DNA of 64,000 nt from an uncultured Pseudomonadales bacterium (GTDB taxonomy: Bacteria; Pseudomonadota; Gammaproteobacteria; Pseudomonadales; Azotimanducaceae): assembly GCA_938036875.1 (NCBI GenBank), contig CALHVX010000072.1, positions 1 through 64,000 of the forward strand, written 5' to 3'. The translations under genes and the position numbers were made by a program. The notes beneath the pieces are model-generated. The model was not told the DNA's origin and ran no database searches. It worked only from the letters and a program-made list of their open reading frames with translations. This document shows, in pieces, positions 34,470 through 43,766 of this stretch. Every line of letters begins with the position of its first letter. The stretch's first letter is position 1.

Positions 34470-34518
34470 GCAGGTCTCCTAGTGCAGGGTTTTTAGGGGC
34501 GCCGCTAAAGGCTAAAGT

Positions 34519-34983
34519 TTAGAGTTTATAGATGAGTTGGTAGCTGTGCAGGCCGGCCTCTTGGGTGATAATCAGAGAGCCTGAAATGTTGGTTAGCTCA
34601 CCGCTACCTGAGCCTTCGAGTATGGTGACTTCTAGGCTTTGGGATGCATTGCTCATGTGTCCTTTGTGCAACAAGGTGAAAGCGCCTTGCTTGCCATCAA
34701 CGGCCCCCGAAAATTCTTCGATAGCGTAGTAAGCAGCGTTACCGCTGTCAGTGCGTTTGCTAATCATTTGGCCGACACCAGACCCCTGCATAGCGCCTTC
34801 GTAAGATTTCTTGATGATCATGCGCCCGGCAGGTGTGTCGGTATCCTGTTGCGCTGCGAGCACAACATCAAATTTACCTTCTGCAGCCATTGAGATCCCC
34901 ATTGGGCTATTTTTGTTCGCTAACGAAAAACTCGTTAGGCTGCTTAGGATTAGTGCTAAAGCGATACTGGATATGGTTTTCAT
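34519..34983 (-). CDS. Secreted DUF3224 family protein
   Basis: A 154-residue protein with a signal peptide (MKTISSIALALILSSLTSFSLA) and a DUF3224 beta-barrel-like domain (GRMIIKKSYEGAMQGSGVGQMIS, YYAIEEFSGAVDGKQGAFTLLHKG, SLEVTILEGSGSGEL). Members are small lipocalin-like proteins of unknown function, usually cytoplasmic; the signal peptide places this one in the periplasm. It is 49 bp upstream of the sugar dehydrogenase gene on the same strand. Confidence 0.82.
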   Translation of the reverse strand: MKTISSIALALILSSLTSFSLANKNSPMGISMAAEGKFDVVLAAQQDTDTPAGRMIIKKSYEGAMQGSGVGQMISKRTDSGNAAYYAIEEFSGAVDGKQGAFTLLHKGHMSNASQSLEVTILEGSGSGELTNISGSLIITQEAGLHSYQLIYKL

Positions 34984-35016
34984 CGGTCTTGGTCTTTGTT
35001 CTGTTCAGTTGTGGTG

Positions 35017-35418
35017 TTACCAGTAAGCGAGAATACCACCCATCACTACGCTGTATAAGACTCGATAACCGGATTGAATCAAAAATAACTTAGCCGACCA
35101 GCCGCAGAAAGCGCTGTCTGATGCCATGGCGGTTGCAATGAAGCCAAGCCCCATCAGGGCGCCAAGCAATAGGCCACCTGACAGCGATTGAATGCCAAGG
35201 GTTTGAATCAGTGCTGCTAGTACGATGCAGGTGATTAGCGCGGTAAAAAAACTAATGATAAAGGGGGTTGGGGTTGGCTCGATGTCTGCTTCGGTTTTTC
35301 CCAGCGCCTGCATCCAGGCTTTACCGAACAGTGGCCCGTACCAAAGACCCCCGATAACAAAAGCAACCGCCGTTGCGGCTAAGATTGCCCACCAGTTTAA
35401 TCCGCTAAAATCCAACAT
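35017..35418 (-). CDS. DUF1761 membrane protein
   Basis: A 133-residue protein with four predicted membrane segments and the DUF1761 pattern (NWWAILAATAVAFVIGGLWY, GPLFGKAWMQALG, LIQTLGIQSLSGGLLLGALM). The function of this family is unknown. It stands 33 bp upstream of the DUF3224 gene and 54 bp downstream of the epoxide hydrolase gene, all on the minus strand, so a loose operon is possible. Confidence 0.85.
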   Translation of the reverse strand: MLDFSGLNWWAILAATAVAFVIGGLWYGPLFGKAWMQALGKTEADIEPTPTPFIISFFTALITCIVLAALIQTLGIQSLSGGLLLGALMGLGFIATAMASDSAFCGWSAKLFLIQSGYRVLYSVVMGGILAYW

Positions 35419-35472
35419 CTGTGAGTCTCCTTTGGTTGTTGCTATGCCTTATAGATTGTTGTTGTGGTTTTT

Positions 35473-36630
35473 TTACCGTTCCGAGAATGAAGCAAAGCAA
35501 GCACGCAGCTCTCCAACAAATAGCTCAGGTTGTTCAAAGGCAGCAAAATGCCCGCCTTTATCCAGCTCGTTCCAATAAACGATATTGGTGTAGCGTTGTT
35601 CTGCCCAAGAGCGTGGGGTTGGAACAATCTCTTTAGGGAAGATGCTGCAACCGGTTGGAAGCCCAACGGTTTTACTGGCATCTTCGTTGCCAAACGCGTT
35701 GTTGAAGCTCTCCCAATACAAACGACCCGACGAAGCGCCAGCATTGCCAAGCCAATACAACATGATGTTATCCAGCAGCTCATCCCGATTGAGCGCGTTT
35801 TCTGGGTGACCGTTACAGTCGGTCCAACGCCAAAATTTTTCTAGGATCCACATGCTTTGACCGCTTGGAGAATCGGCTAAGCCGTAACCTAGAGTTTGCG
35901 GCCGGGTCGCTTGCTGTTTGGAGTAGCCCGCATCCCAATCCGCATAAGCTTTTGCGCGAGCCAAGGCGTGGACATCTTCTTCGGTTGGCGCGGCCAGCGC
36001 AGCTTTGGTTGCGCCTGCGTTTGGCATGTTGACGTGGATACCTTTGCACTGCCCTAGGTTTTGCAATCCGATCGCCGTGGTCACAGCGGAGCCCCAGTCG
36101 CCACCTTGGGCGAAGTATGCTTGGTAGCCGAGACGTTGCATTAAGGTATCCCACATACGGGCGATGGTTTGCACGCCACAACCGGGCTTGCTGGGCTTGC
36201 CGGAAAATCCATAGCCGGGTAACGATGGGCACACCACATGGAAGGCATCGTGGGCGTTGCCACCATGAGCCACGGGATCGGTTAAGGGACCGATCACTTT
36301 TTGAAACTCAACTACTGAGCCCGGCCAGCCGTGGGTCATGATTAGCGGTTGGGCGTTTGGTTCCGGGCTACGTTGGTGAATGAAGTGAATGTTTAGACCA
36401 TCAATTTCGGTAGTGAATTGATCAAAGCGATTGAGTTGCTCTTGCCGCGATGACCAGTCGTAGCGTTCTGCCCAGTAGCTGCAAAACTCTTGAGCGTAGG
36501 CTAGCGGGACCCCTTGGCTCCAATCGTCAGGTGTTTCGGCATCAGGCCAGCGAGTATTGCGCAGGCGCGCTTGCAGGTCGGTCATTGCGCTGTCGGCAAT
36601 GTTGATACGAAAGGGCTTGATGTCGCTCAT
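35473..36630 (-). CDS. Epoxide hydrolase (EHN domain alpha/beta hydrolase)
   Basis: A 385-residue protein from ATG 36630. The N-terminal EHN domain (about 4-110) includes LQARLRNTRWPD and WSQGVPLAYAQEF. The alpha/beta-hydrolase core has the oxyanion motif HGWPGS, the nucleophile Asp in QGGDWGSAV, and the C-terminal catalytic His in DKGGHFAAFEQP. These enzymes open epoxides to diols. The frame is open for 170 further codons upstream, but that part reads opposite an intergenic region and the enoyl-CoA hydratase gene and lacks domain character. It is divergent from the hydratase gene with a 181-bp gap. Confidence 0.93.
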   Translation of the reverse strand: MSDIKPFRINIADSAMTDLQARLRNTRWPDAETPDDWSQGVPLAYAQEFCSYWAERYDWSSRQEQLNRFDQFTTEIDGLNIHFIHQRSPEPNAQPLIMTHGWPGSVVEFQKVIGPLTDPVAHGGNAHDAFHVVCPSLPGYGFSGKPSKPGCGVQTIARMWDTLMQRLGYQAYFAQGGDWGSAVTTAIGLQNLGQCKGIHVNMPNAGATKAALAAPTEEDVHALARAKAYADWDAGYSKQQATRPQTLGYGLADSPSGQSMWILEKFWRWTDCNGHPENALNRDELLDNIMLYWLGNAGASSGRLYWESFNNAFGNEDASKTVGLPTGCSIFPKEIVPTPRSWAEQRYTNIVYWNELDKGGHFAAFEQPELFVGELRACFASFSER

Positions 36631-36811
36631 CGGGTGATTCCTGCATTGGCCGTGGTTGGGTCTACTGTACGGGTTTTGCTGCTGAATCTTCAATGGCCGC
36701 GGCGGATTGCGGCTATGGTGCTGCGCCGAGGTCAGATCGCTGGCAGATTGGCTTCTTTGCCAGGGGTTTTGCGGCCATAATGGTGCATGAGTATCGATGG
36801 GCGGGGGCCTA

Positions 36812-37588
36812 ATGGACGCACTTAACAACACGTTGAATATCAACATCAGCAACCGCATCTGTGTGGTGGAGATGAATCGGCCTGAAGCGCTAAATGCATT
36901 TAGCAACAAGCTGATGGATGACCTGGCGGACACCTTTTTAGCGGTAGCGGCGGATCCAGGCATCAACGTGCTGGTGCTGACCGGGGCGGGCCGGGCTTTT
37001 TCCGCAGGCGCTGACCTACAGGAGATGGGTTCTGCAACCGTACAACCGAAACACGGCTTCCCGGGTTTGCTCGATGCCATCTTTGCTTTTCCGAAACCCT
37101 TTATGATTGCCGTTAACGGTGTTGGCGCTGGTATCGGCGCAACCATTTGTGGGCTTGCGGATCTAGTCTATATCTCGGATCAAGCGCGCCTGCGTTGCCC
37201 TTTTAGTAGCTTAGGCCTAACCGCTGAAGCGGCTAGTACCTATACCTTTCCGCGTCTAATGGGGCGACAGCAAGCTAGCTGGTTTCTGTTGTCTTCTGAG
37301 TGGATGAGCGCAGCGCAGTGCGTCGATGCGGGTCTGGCTTTAGAGTTGTGCACAGCTGAGCAGTTGCTGCCTAGAACCTTGGAGCAGGCTGGTAAGTTGG
37401 CGGCGCTACCCTCCGCGTCACTGCAAAAAACCAAGAGCTTGATGATGCAGCATACGCGTGCCGAGATGGAGGCTGCGGCAAAAGCAGAGAATGCCGGTCT
37501 GGCAAGCCTGATGGGTGGACCGGCCAACAAAGAAGCGTTGGCGGCGTTTCGGGAAAAGCGTGATGCGGATTTTTCGAAGCTCGCTTAA
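36812..37588 (+). CDS. Enoyl-CoA hydratase/isomerase family protein
   Basis: A 258-residue crotonase. Motifs: ICVVEMNRPEALNAFSNKL, the oxyanion segment RAFSAGADLQEMG and GVGAGIGATICGLADLVY, and a C-terminal Lys/Arg tail. The position of one catalytic Glu is taken by Leu/Thr (SSLGLTAEAASTYTFPRL has Glu at a PaaG-like site), so isomerase action is as likely as hydration. The ATG at 36812, preceded by GGGGG, is chosen over one 15 bp upstream. The phosphotransferase gene follows after 52 bp. Confidence 0.9.
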   Translation: MDALNNTLNINISNRICVVEMNRPEALNAFSNKLMDDLADTFLAVAADPGINVLVLTGAGRAFSAGADLQEMGSATVQPKHGFPGLLDAIFAFPKPFMIAVNGVGAGIGATICGLADLVYISDQARLRCPFSSLGLTAEAASTYTFPRLMGRQQASWFLLSSEWMSAAQCVDAGLALELCTAEQLLPRTLEQAGKLAALPSASLQKTKSLMMQHTRAEMEAAAKAENAGLASLMGGPANKEALAAFREKRDADFSKLA

Positions 37589-37640
37589 AACACAGACGGT
37601 CTAAACCAACAATAAAACTCGTTAACTAGCAGGACAGCCT

Positions 37641-38711
37641 ATGAGCAACCCTCCGGCAGCAAAGGATATTAACCCGCAGTGGCTCACCGCGCAGCTGCGA
37701 GCCTGCGGCCATGCTGGTGTGGAAGTCACCCAGGTTATAGCCAGCCGTATTGGCACCGGGCAGGTGGGTATTTGCTTGTTGTTGGAGCTAACCCTGGCGG
37801 GTCAAACCCAGGGTGTGCCAACCTCGTTGGTAGCGAAGTTGCCTTCGGAGGATGAGCTAAGCAAAACCAGTGCGGTAGCAATGGGCATCTATGAACGCGA
37901 GGTTGTGTTCTATCGAGATCTCGCTCCGCGCTTGCACATCGCTTTGCCAAAAATTTACTACTGCGATGTTGCAGCGAACGGCGCTGACTTTCTGATCTTG
38001 ATGGAAAACTTAGCGCCAGCGATACCCGGTGATCAGCTGGTGGGATGTTCACCTGAGGTGGCACGTGCTGCGGTGCTGGAGCTGGTTGGTCTGCAAGCGC
38101 CAACCTGGAACGATAGGGCGCTTGCAGAACGTTTAGTGGAGCCGGCGGACGGTTTCTTTAGTGATATGCATGCGCTCTACAACGAAATGTTGCCCGGCTT
38201 TGTTGAACGCTATGGGTCGAGGTTAAGCAAAGACGAGTTAGGCATCATTCAAAATTTGGGTGCGCATAAAAATGCCCCGTTGTTTCAGGCTACGGGCGTC
38301 CCTTTTTGTTTAGAGCATCGCGACTATCGGTTAGACAACTTGATGATAGATGAATCGTCTTCACCGCCAAAGGTTGTTGTTGTGGATTGGCAGGGCTTAC
38401 GTATTGGCCGACCCTTAAACGATGTTGCCTTATGCTTAGCCGGTGGTTTGCAACCCCAACAGCGTGCTGCGGCTGAAGATGGGATTTTGCGCGAGTACCA
38501 CCGAAGGCTGCTCGCGGCTGGCGTGCAAGATTTTAGTTGGGAGGCGTGCTGGCATGAATATCGTCGGGCGAGTTTTGCCGGGTTTGGGCTGACCATCATC
38601 TCGTCGATGCTTGTTGTACAAACACCGCGCGGTGATGACATGTTTACCGCCATGGCCCAGCGTTACAGTCGACACGCGCTGGACCTGGCAGCAGATGAGT
38701 TTTTTAGCTAG
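37641..38711 (+). CDS. Aminoglycoside-phosphotransferase/ecdysteroid-kinase-like protein
   Basis: A 356-residue protein kinase-like phosphotransferase. It has the catalytic motif HRDYRLDNLM, the metal-binding VVDWQGLRIG, and an N-lobe with LVAKLPSED and YEREVVFYRDLAP. The pattern is that of the EcKinase/DUF1679-like branch of APH proteins, commonly found in marine bacteria near acyl-CoA metabolism genes. Substrate is unknown and antibiotic resistance should not be assumed. AGGAC lies before the ATG. It probably forms an operon with the crotonase gene before it. Confidence 0.88.
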   Translation: MSNPPAAKDINPQWLTAQLRACGHAGVEVTQVIASRIGTGQVGICLLLELTLAGQTQGVPTSLVAKLPSEDELSKTSAVAMGIYEREVVFYRDLAPRLHIALPKIYYCDVAANGADFLILMENLAPAIPGDQLVGCSPEVARAAVLELVGLQAPTWNDRALAERLVEPADGFFSDMHALYNEMLPGFVERYGSRLSKDELGIIQNLGAHKNAPLFQATGVPFCLEHRDYRLDNLMIDESSSPPKVVVVDWQGLRIGRPLNDVALCLAGGLQPQQRAAAEDGILREYHRRLLAAGVQDFSWEACWHEYRRASFAGFGLTIISSMLVVQTPRGDDMFTAMAQRYSRHALDLAADEFFS

Positions 38712-38716
38712 CTTGC

Positions 38717-40696
38717 CTACTGCGCGTTGATGCTGCTGGCCGGTTGGTTTAGCGTGAGTTGAGTAAAGGGGATCTCCCAATGGTGCTCGGTACAGGCCTC
38801 AACGCACCAGCGTTGAATGCTCCGGCGTAAGCGGTTGTACAAATCCGCTACCGACCCATCAAAGTCTGCAATAACCAACAGGTCTAAGGATGAGCTGTTG
38901 GCGTACGCAAACTCTACCCGTAGGTTCATTAGCTTGTCTGTGTAGCCTTCATCGTCCAGTCTTTTCTGGATGTGCTCTTTTAAGATAGTCGGAATGCTGG
39001 TAACCGACTCGGCTTGGAGGTCGTAGCTGACGCCAATGGTTTCTTTCAAGCGGAAGTTGGTGCTTAAGTTTAGCGGTGCGGCGGCTAGAAAATCGCTTAA
39101 CGGATAGGTTCGACGCGTACCGCCACGCTGGGTGATCTGCACTAGCTCCGCAGAGATCCCTACGACCTTGCCACGTACACCGTCACTCAACAGCACCCAA
39201 TCATCTTGCTTGCAAGGAAACCAGGGTTCGCTAAGTCCGGTTGGTCTCGATCTTAGGTCAACCAAGTCATCGATTTTTAGTCGTTGACTAATGCCGGCGG
39301 TGGGATTGTCGAGCATGGTGTAAAAATTAATGTCGCGAACCTGCCAGGGCACGCCATCTAACTCTAAGCGTTCACCCTCTCGTACTGTGCCGACGTTTAA
39401 GAACAGTTGCACTTGATGCCAGTAGCGCGGGATCGCCTCGCGCAGGGTCAGTGCAATACCGAGCAACAACAAAATGCCGATGCTAAAGAGCAACCAGTCC
39501 TCCGCCATATAAAACACGATCATTGGCCCGGCGATGACGAGTAGGGTTGTCATGGCGCGATGAATCAGGTCAAGCAAACGCACCCGGAAAGGACGATGGG
39601 CTTCTCTGTAACCAGGAATGAAGCGTCGGAAGCCCATGTGGATGAGCCGCGACAACAGCAATATCCCAAGCACCGCCAGAATGGCTTGTCCGAGGTACAA
39701 GCCGCGACGTTGAAAAAAGGTTTTGAGATAGCTTTGGGATGCTTCTCCGATGGAGACTTCTTGGGCTTCGAGGTTGCTGAGCTGCAAGCGTGCGGATTGC
39801 AGCTCGCTTTGGAGAAAAGTCTGTTGTTTCATCCAGTTGTTCAGCTGCTCTTCTAGCGCTGCACGTAAGGCCGGGTCGGTGGCTTCACTAAGCAGGCTTT
39901 GCAACTTGCTAACCGCCTGCTCGGTGGAGGGTAGCCGATTGCTGTAGTAGTTGATCTTGTCTTTTTGCTCCGCCTTGTCGCGCACATGGCTGGTGAGATC
40001 TTTCAGCTCTTTTATGGCTGGTTCCAATAGCGAAAAGAGTTCCCGTTGAAAGTCGAACGCGGGTGCTTCGGTTTGTCTAAGCGCGGCAATATCGGCGCCG
40101 GCGGCAATATCTTGCAAGCTGCTGCTGGTGGCGTTGAGGTCTTCGGTGAGCTTCTCGATTTGGGTCATCAAGTTTTGCTTGTCCAGCGCCGAGGAAGACA
40201 GCGCCACCTCTTTGCTGAGCTTGTCGATATCGGTCCTCAACTCAGCTTGCAAAGAGACCAATGAGCGAAGTGTGCTCAAGGTGGTTTCCATCTCGCTAGG
40301 TGCTGGGTCGGCCGTGCTGCCTGCATTTGGATTTGCGGTTGTGCTTGCGTCTGCTGGCTGTGTTTCGCTCGCGTTGGCAGCCTCGGTGCTTGAGGCCGTG
40401 GCATCAATTTCATCACCATCATCTGGAATGGGAACAACCAGGGAATCAGCGATCTCCGATTGGTTCGTTTGGTCTACTTGTTGTTCTACCGTTTGCTCAA
40501 CAGCGGCGGTTAAGGCTTGCGCGGGGAGCCTCTCGGTATCGGTGGCAAGGCTAGTTGACGAAACCAGCAAGCAGCTGAGCATTGGAAGAAAGAAAGTGAG
40601 GAAACGCGCGGTCTGTAGCCGCAAAACACAGCGGCCGAGCGCTAAAAACGAGTGGGTTTGCATCGGGTCATAGTAGCGGAAACTTGGTGAAAACAT
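38717..40696 (-). CDS. Large MscS-family mechanosensitive channel with periplasmic coiled coil
   Basis: Up to 659 residues. A signal segment (FFLPMLSCLLVSSTSLA) precedes an acidic Ala/Ser/Thr-rich stretch and a long helical region (about 130-330; LRSLVSLQAELRTDIDKL, LEEQLNNWMKQQTFL), as in KefA-like channels. Membrane segments lie at about 335-425, followed by the MscS beta and C-terminal domains (DGVRGKVVGISAELVQITQRG, YPLSDFLAAAPLNLS, FRLKETIGVSYD). It relieves osmotic pressure in the inner membrane. ATG 40663 is an alternative start; neither has a clear ribosome site. It converges with the phosphotransferase gene with 5 bp between. Confidence 0.88.
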   Translation of the reverse strand: MFSPSFRYYDPMQTHSFLALGRCVLRLQTARFLTFFLPMLSCLLVSSTSLATDTERLPAQALTAAVEQTVEQQVDQTNQSEIADSLVVPIPDDGDEIDATASSTEAANASETQPADASTTANPNAGSTADPAPSEMETTLSTLRSLVSLQAELRTDIDKLSKEVALSSSALDKQNLMTQIEKLTEDLNATSSSLQDIAAGADIAALRQTEAPAFDFQRELFSLLEPAIKELKDLTSHVRDKAEQKDKINYYSNRLPSTEQAVSKLQSLLSEATDPALRAALEEQLNNWMKQQTFLQSELQSARLQLSNLEAQEVSIGEASQSYLKTFFQRRGLYLGQAILAVLGILLLSRLIHMGFRRFIPGYREAHRPFRVRLLDLIHRAMTTLLVIAGPMIVFYMAEDWLLFSIGILLLLGIALTLREAIPRYWHQVQLFLNVGTVREGERLELDGVPWQVRDINFYTMLDNPTAGISQRLKIDDLVDLRSRPTGLSEPWFPCKQDDWVLLSDGVRGKVVGISAELVQITQRGGTRRTYPLSDFLAAAPLNLSTNFRLKETIGVSYDLQAESVTSIPTILKEHIQKRLDDEGYTDKLMNLRVEFAYANSSSLDLLVIADFDGSVADLYNRLRRSIQRWCVEACTEHHWEIPFTQLTLNQPASSINAQ

Positions 40697-40840
40697 AGCG
40701 CAAAGGCGGGCCGAGTTGCATATAGCTAAGGGGCTTTTAAGTATTCCCTTTGAGTCTTTTCAATTGTTCGTTAATACCTATAGGTTATAAGACTGCCCCG
40801 GTGACTGGGCTGGCAGGGTCTGTTGATTTAAGGGTATGGC

Positions 40841-41611
40841 ATGGCATCACAACCAACCAATAGTGCTTTAGGAAACGACTTGATTAGCCAACCTTTGGGT
40901 AACCAAGCAGGCTGCACAACTGAGCAGCAACTCGCAGGTTGGAACGAACAACTGGCCCCGCTGAAGGCGTCAGACCGGGTAGCCTTTGCCTTGGAGCATA
41001 TGCCAGGTGTTCACGCGCTAACCTCTTCGTTCGGCGCGCAAGCGGCAGTGAGCCTCCATTTGCTGACCCAGCAGCAGCCCGATCTCCCCGTGATCTTAGT
41101 AGACACCGGTTATCTGTTTCCAGAAACCTATGACTTTATCGAGGAGCTAGCGGATCGACTGCAACTCAACCTCCATGTTTACAGCAACCCCATGTCGCCC
41201 ATTGCGCAAGAAGCGAAATATGGCAAGCGCTGGGAGCAGGGGTTGGAAGGGATAGAGAGCTTCAATCAAGACAACAAGGTGGCTCCCATGCGCCGTGCGA
41301 TGAACGCGTTGAGTGTTGGCACTTGGTTTAGCGGCCTGCGACGAAATCAAAGCCGGGGTCGAGCTGAGACCCCTTTTGTGCAGCACAACGGCGGCCGTTT
41401 CAAGGTGGCTCCCATTGCGGATTGGACCGATCGAGACATCTACAACTACCTCACCGCCCACAAGCTGCCTTACCACCCGTTGTGGCACAAAGGTTATGTT
41501 TCTATTGGGGACGTGCATACTACGGTGCCGTTGCATGAGGCGAACAGTGAAGAAGAGACTCGCTTTATGGGGCTCAAGCGTGAGTGTGGGCTGCACGATT
41601 CCGTTATCTAA
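40841..41611 (+). CDS. cysH: Phosphoadenylyl-sulfate (PAPS) reductase CysH
   Basis: A 256-residue protein with the PAPS reductase core: [14 protein letters not shown] (PP-loop), [46 protein letters not shown] and the C-terminal catalytic ECGLHDS. The paired cysteines that bind an iron-sulfur cluster in APS reductases are absent, so the PAPS-specific, thioredoxin-dependent type is expected. It reduces PAPS to sulfite in assimilatory sulfate reduction. No other cys genes are next to it. Confidence 0.96.
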   Translation: MASQPTNSALGNDLISQPLGNQAGCTTEQQLAGWNEQLAPLKASDRVAFALEHMPGVHALTSSFGAQAAVSLHLLTQQQPDLPVILVDTGYLFPETYDFIEELADRLQLNLHVYSNPMSPIAQEAKYGKRWEQGLEGIESFNQDNKVAPMRRAMNALSVGTWFSGLRRNQSRGRAETPFVQHNGGRFKVAPIADWTDRDIYNYLTAHKLPYHPLWHKGYVSIGDVHTTVPLHEANSEEETRFMGLKRECGLHDSVI

Positions 41612-41999
41612 GCGCCGCTGAAGCGGCGTCTGCGTACGACAAACCCGACAAAAATCCCCTGAACCTCAAGCTGAACTTAGTCTGAACCCCACCTAGGTGT
41701 TTGGCTTTTTACGCGACAAAAACTACAAAAGTGGGAATTATGAAGGCATGCGACGCATTGGTTGTTTCGATAGTCCAAAACAAAGGGTAGCAAAAGCTAG
41801 ACAGACGCCAGTGATTGCGATAGGGTGAAAATCAGCTAGAAAAAGCCTCTTGATTACATCCTACATCACGCCGTTTTATTCGTATCACATCGTCCTGCAG
41901 TTTTTAATTACCAGTCTATTTTCAGCGAACTCAGCCCCTAAGCTATACAGGTGTATAAACGTGGGGCACTACTGTAAATAAAATCTCAGGATAATATAT
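41612..41999. promoter_or_regulatory. 388-bp intergenic region: cysH hairpin and long cold-shock leader
   Basis: Just after cysH a compact hairpin CGCCGCT-ga-AGCGGCG lies at 41613-41628 without a T-run. Three CTGAAC hexamers follow at 41659, 41671 and 41682, near one helical turn apart, then a palindrome ACCTAGGT at 41691-41698. The rest, rich in A and T towards the end, probably holds the promoter and a long 5' leader of the cold-shock gene, which commonly controls translation by temperature. No convincing gene is visible; a 16-codon ORF at 41740-41790 has no other support. Confidence 0.5.
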
Positions 42000-42209
42000 A
42001 TGTCTACTACTAAAGGAACCGTTAAGTGGTTCAACGAAGCTAAAGGTTTTGGTTTCATCGAGCAAGAGTCTGGTCCAGACGTGTTCGCTCACTTCAGCGC
42101 TATCTCTGCTTCAGGTTTCAAGACCCTTGCAGAAGGCCAAAAAGTTGAGTTCACCGTGACTCAAGGGCAGAAAGGCCCACAAGCTGAGAACATCGTTCCT
42201 GTCGACTAG
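42000..42209 (+). CDS. CspA-family cold-shock protein
   Basis: A 69-residue single cold-shock domain with both RNA-binding motifs intact (KGFGFI and DVFAHF) and the family start [12 protein letters not shown]. Such proteins melt RNA structure in the cytoplasm. AGGA lies 9 bases before the ATG. A strong intrinsic terminator follows, so it is monocistronic. The sequence alone does not show whether it is cold-induced or constitutive. Confidence 0.97.
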   Translation: MSTTKGTVKWFNEAKGFGFIEQESGPDVFAHFSAISASGFKTLAEGQKVEFTVTQGQKGPQAENIVPVD

Positions 42210-42283
42210 ACCGGGCCGCGTTCTGCACTGCTGTAGCAGCCCCGCTTTTAGCGGATTTGTTGCAGCAGGACAGCGACAATATA

Positions 42284-42314
42284 AAAGGGCAAGCCTCGCG
42301 GCTTGCCTTTTTTT
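42284..42314 (+). terminator. Intrinsic terminator of the cold-shock gene
   Basis: Perfect 8-base arms GGCAAGCC (42288-42295) and GGCTTGCC (42300-42307) enclose the loop TCGC and are followed by a run of seven or more T. A second small hairpin (CCGCT-ttt-AGCGG) lies upstream at about 42242-42254. Confidence 0.93.
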
Positions 42315-42345
42315 GTTTCTGCTTCCTAAACGCCCCCGTTTGACC

Positions 42346-42663
42346 TCATCCGCTAATCCACACACCGCTGGTTAGCTGGCAATCGATTGCATCCAAAGCG
42401 ATATGAATACATAGCCCAAGGCCCAGCAGCCTAGTCTTTTCGTGGGCGAGCAGCGCTAGGTACAGCCCTATAGGTACCAAGCCATGTAGCGGGTGGAACC
42501 CGATGCTGCACCGACCGGCATCGTAAACTGGAGTAGCAAGCAGGTGATCAACATCAATTAGCATACCCAACATTAAGATGCCAAAGCTCAGCAACCAAGC
42601 GCTTCGAAACAGCGTCAGCGCAATAGTCAACGGAACCAACAGGTGGAGTGCTAGGTGCACCAT
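42346..42663 (-). CDS. Small DUF6122-like membrane protein
   Basis: A 105-residue protein with three to four membrane segments and conserved-looking histidine/aspartate positions (LALHLLVPL, LIDVDHLLATPVYD, RCSIGFHPLHGLVPIGLY, IHIALDAIDC). It resembles the DUF6122 group of short, histidine-rich integral membrane proteins and, more distantly, metal-dependent membrane hydrolases. Function unknown. It lies 2 bp downstream of the threonine dehydratase-like gene on the same strand, so the two are probably co-transcribed. Confidence 0.75.
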   Translation of the reverse strand: MVHLALHLLVPLTIALTLFRSAWLLSFGILMLGMLIDVDHLLATPVYDAGRCSIGFHPLHGLVPIGLYLALLAHEKTRLLGLGLCIHIALDAIDCQLTSGVWISG

Positions 42664-42665
42664 GG

Positions 42666-43631
42666 TTAAGAAAGAGCCGTGGTTAGGACATCCGGGTCCA
42701 CATTACCCCCAGATAACACCAATCCCATGGCACCGGTGCCAACGGGTAGCTTGCCTGCTAACAGCGCGGCGAGTGCTGCGGCCCCGCCAGGTTCTAACAC
42801 AAGCTTCAACTGCTGCGCCGCAAACTTCATAGCCTCCAAGACTTGTTGATCGGTGACGCTCAAGGCACCCGCGAGCTGACGTTGGTTTATGGTGAAGGTG
42901 TGCTCGCCGGGCGTTGGTGCTTGCAGGGCATCGCATAAAGTGGGTGGTTGCTCTGTTAAATGCACACGCTGCTGCTGTTGCAGTGAGTAATGGTGGTCTT
43001 CATAGCCGGCCGGTTCTATCGCGTAAATCTCTGCTCCTTCGAAATGGTGCCCAATTGCTGCACCGACGCCGGCAATCAAACCGCCGCCGCTACAGGGAGC
43101 CGCTACGCACGTCAGTGGTTGTTTATTGGCGATGGCATAGCGCGCTAGCTCCAAGCCACAAGTGCCTTGGCCAGCCATGGTGAGAGGATCATCGTAAGGG
43201 TGCACTAGGGTTGCGCCGGTCTGTTCGGCAATGTGTTGTGCTAGTGCTTCTCTATCTTGGGTTTTACGCTCGTAAGGTACTACTGTGGCGCCTAACCGCT
43301 CTGTGTTGAGCCGTTTAATCTTCGGTGCATCGCTCGGCATAACAATGGTCGCTTTTATGGCCAGCCAACGCGCCGCTTGAGCCACCGCTTGTGCATGGTT
43401 GCCAGAGGACATAGCAATCACCCCGGTGTGGCGCTGAGATTCGGGTATGCACAAGATGCGGTTCAACGCGCCACGAATCTTGAAGCTGCCGGTGACATTT
43501 AAGCACTCGGCTTTTAGCAAGACCTGCCGTCCAGCGATTTCGTTCAATACCGGGTTCTGCAGTATCGGCGTCGGGGCAAGATAGGGCTTTAGGCGAGTGG
43601 CGGCGGCTTCGATCAGGTCCTGGGTAAGCAT
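42666..43631 (-). CDS. Threonine/serine dehydratase-like PLP enzyme
   Basis: A 321-residue fold-type II PLP enzyme. The PLP lysine lies in GSFKIRGALNR; SSGNHAQAVAQAARW is the substrate loop; PCSGGGLIAGVG binds the phosphate of the cofactor; LSGGN is near the C-terminus. There is no regulatory ACT domain, so it resembles the catabolic or serine-racemase-like class. The reaction would be deamination of threonine or serine to the oxo acid. It is divergent from the carboxylesterase gene. Confidence 0.92.
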   Translation of the reverse strand: MLTQDLIEAAATRLKPYLAPTPILQNPVLNEIAGRQVLLKAECLNVTGSFKIRGALNRILCIPESQRHTGVIAMSSGNHAQAVAQAARWLAIKATIVMPSDAPKIKRLNTERLGATVVPYERKTQDREALAQHIAEQTGATLVHPYDDPLTMAGQGTCGLELARYAIANKQPLTCVAAPCSGGGLIAGVGAAIGHHFEGAEIYAIEPAGYEDHHYSLQQQQRVHLTEQPPTLCDALQAPTPGEHTFTINQRQLAGALSVTDQQVLEAMKFAAQQLKLVLEPGGAAALAALLAGKLPVGTGAMGLVLSGGNVDPDVLTTALS

Positions 43632-43766
43632 GTTGGCGCAGGGTTGCAGTGTGTGGTGGTACAGTACCCTAAGCCATAAATTCTGGGAATGACCATGAAC
43701 TGCATAGGGCTGAACTTCGTCAGGCCGAACCGGGCCGAACCAAATCTCAACAGTCAGGCGTACCTA

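Noticed and set aside
36631-37146. Long N-terminal extension of the epoxide hydrolase frame.
   Set aside because: It lies opposite the divergent enoyl-CoA hydratase gene and intergenic DNA and has no domain character; the family start is at 36630.
37641-38711. Antibiotic resistance phosphotransferase.
   Set aside because: The protein belongs to the EcKinase-like branch of the family by motif pattern, and the context is metabolic; resistance is not supported.
41740-41790. Sixteen-codon ORF upstream of the cold-shock gene with GGGA before its ATG.
   Set aside because: Too short, with no sequence feature to support a leader peptide.
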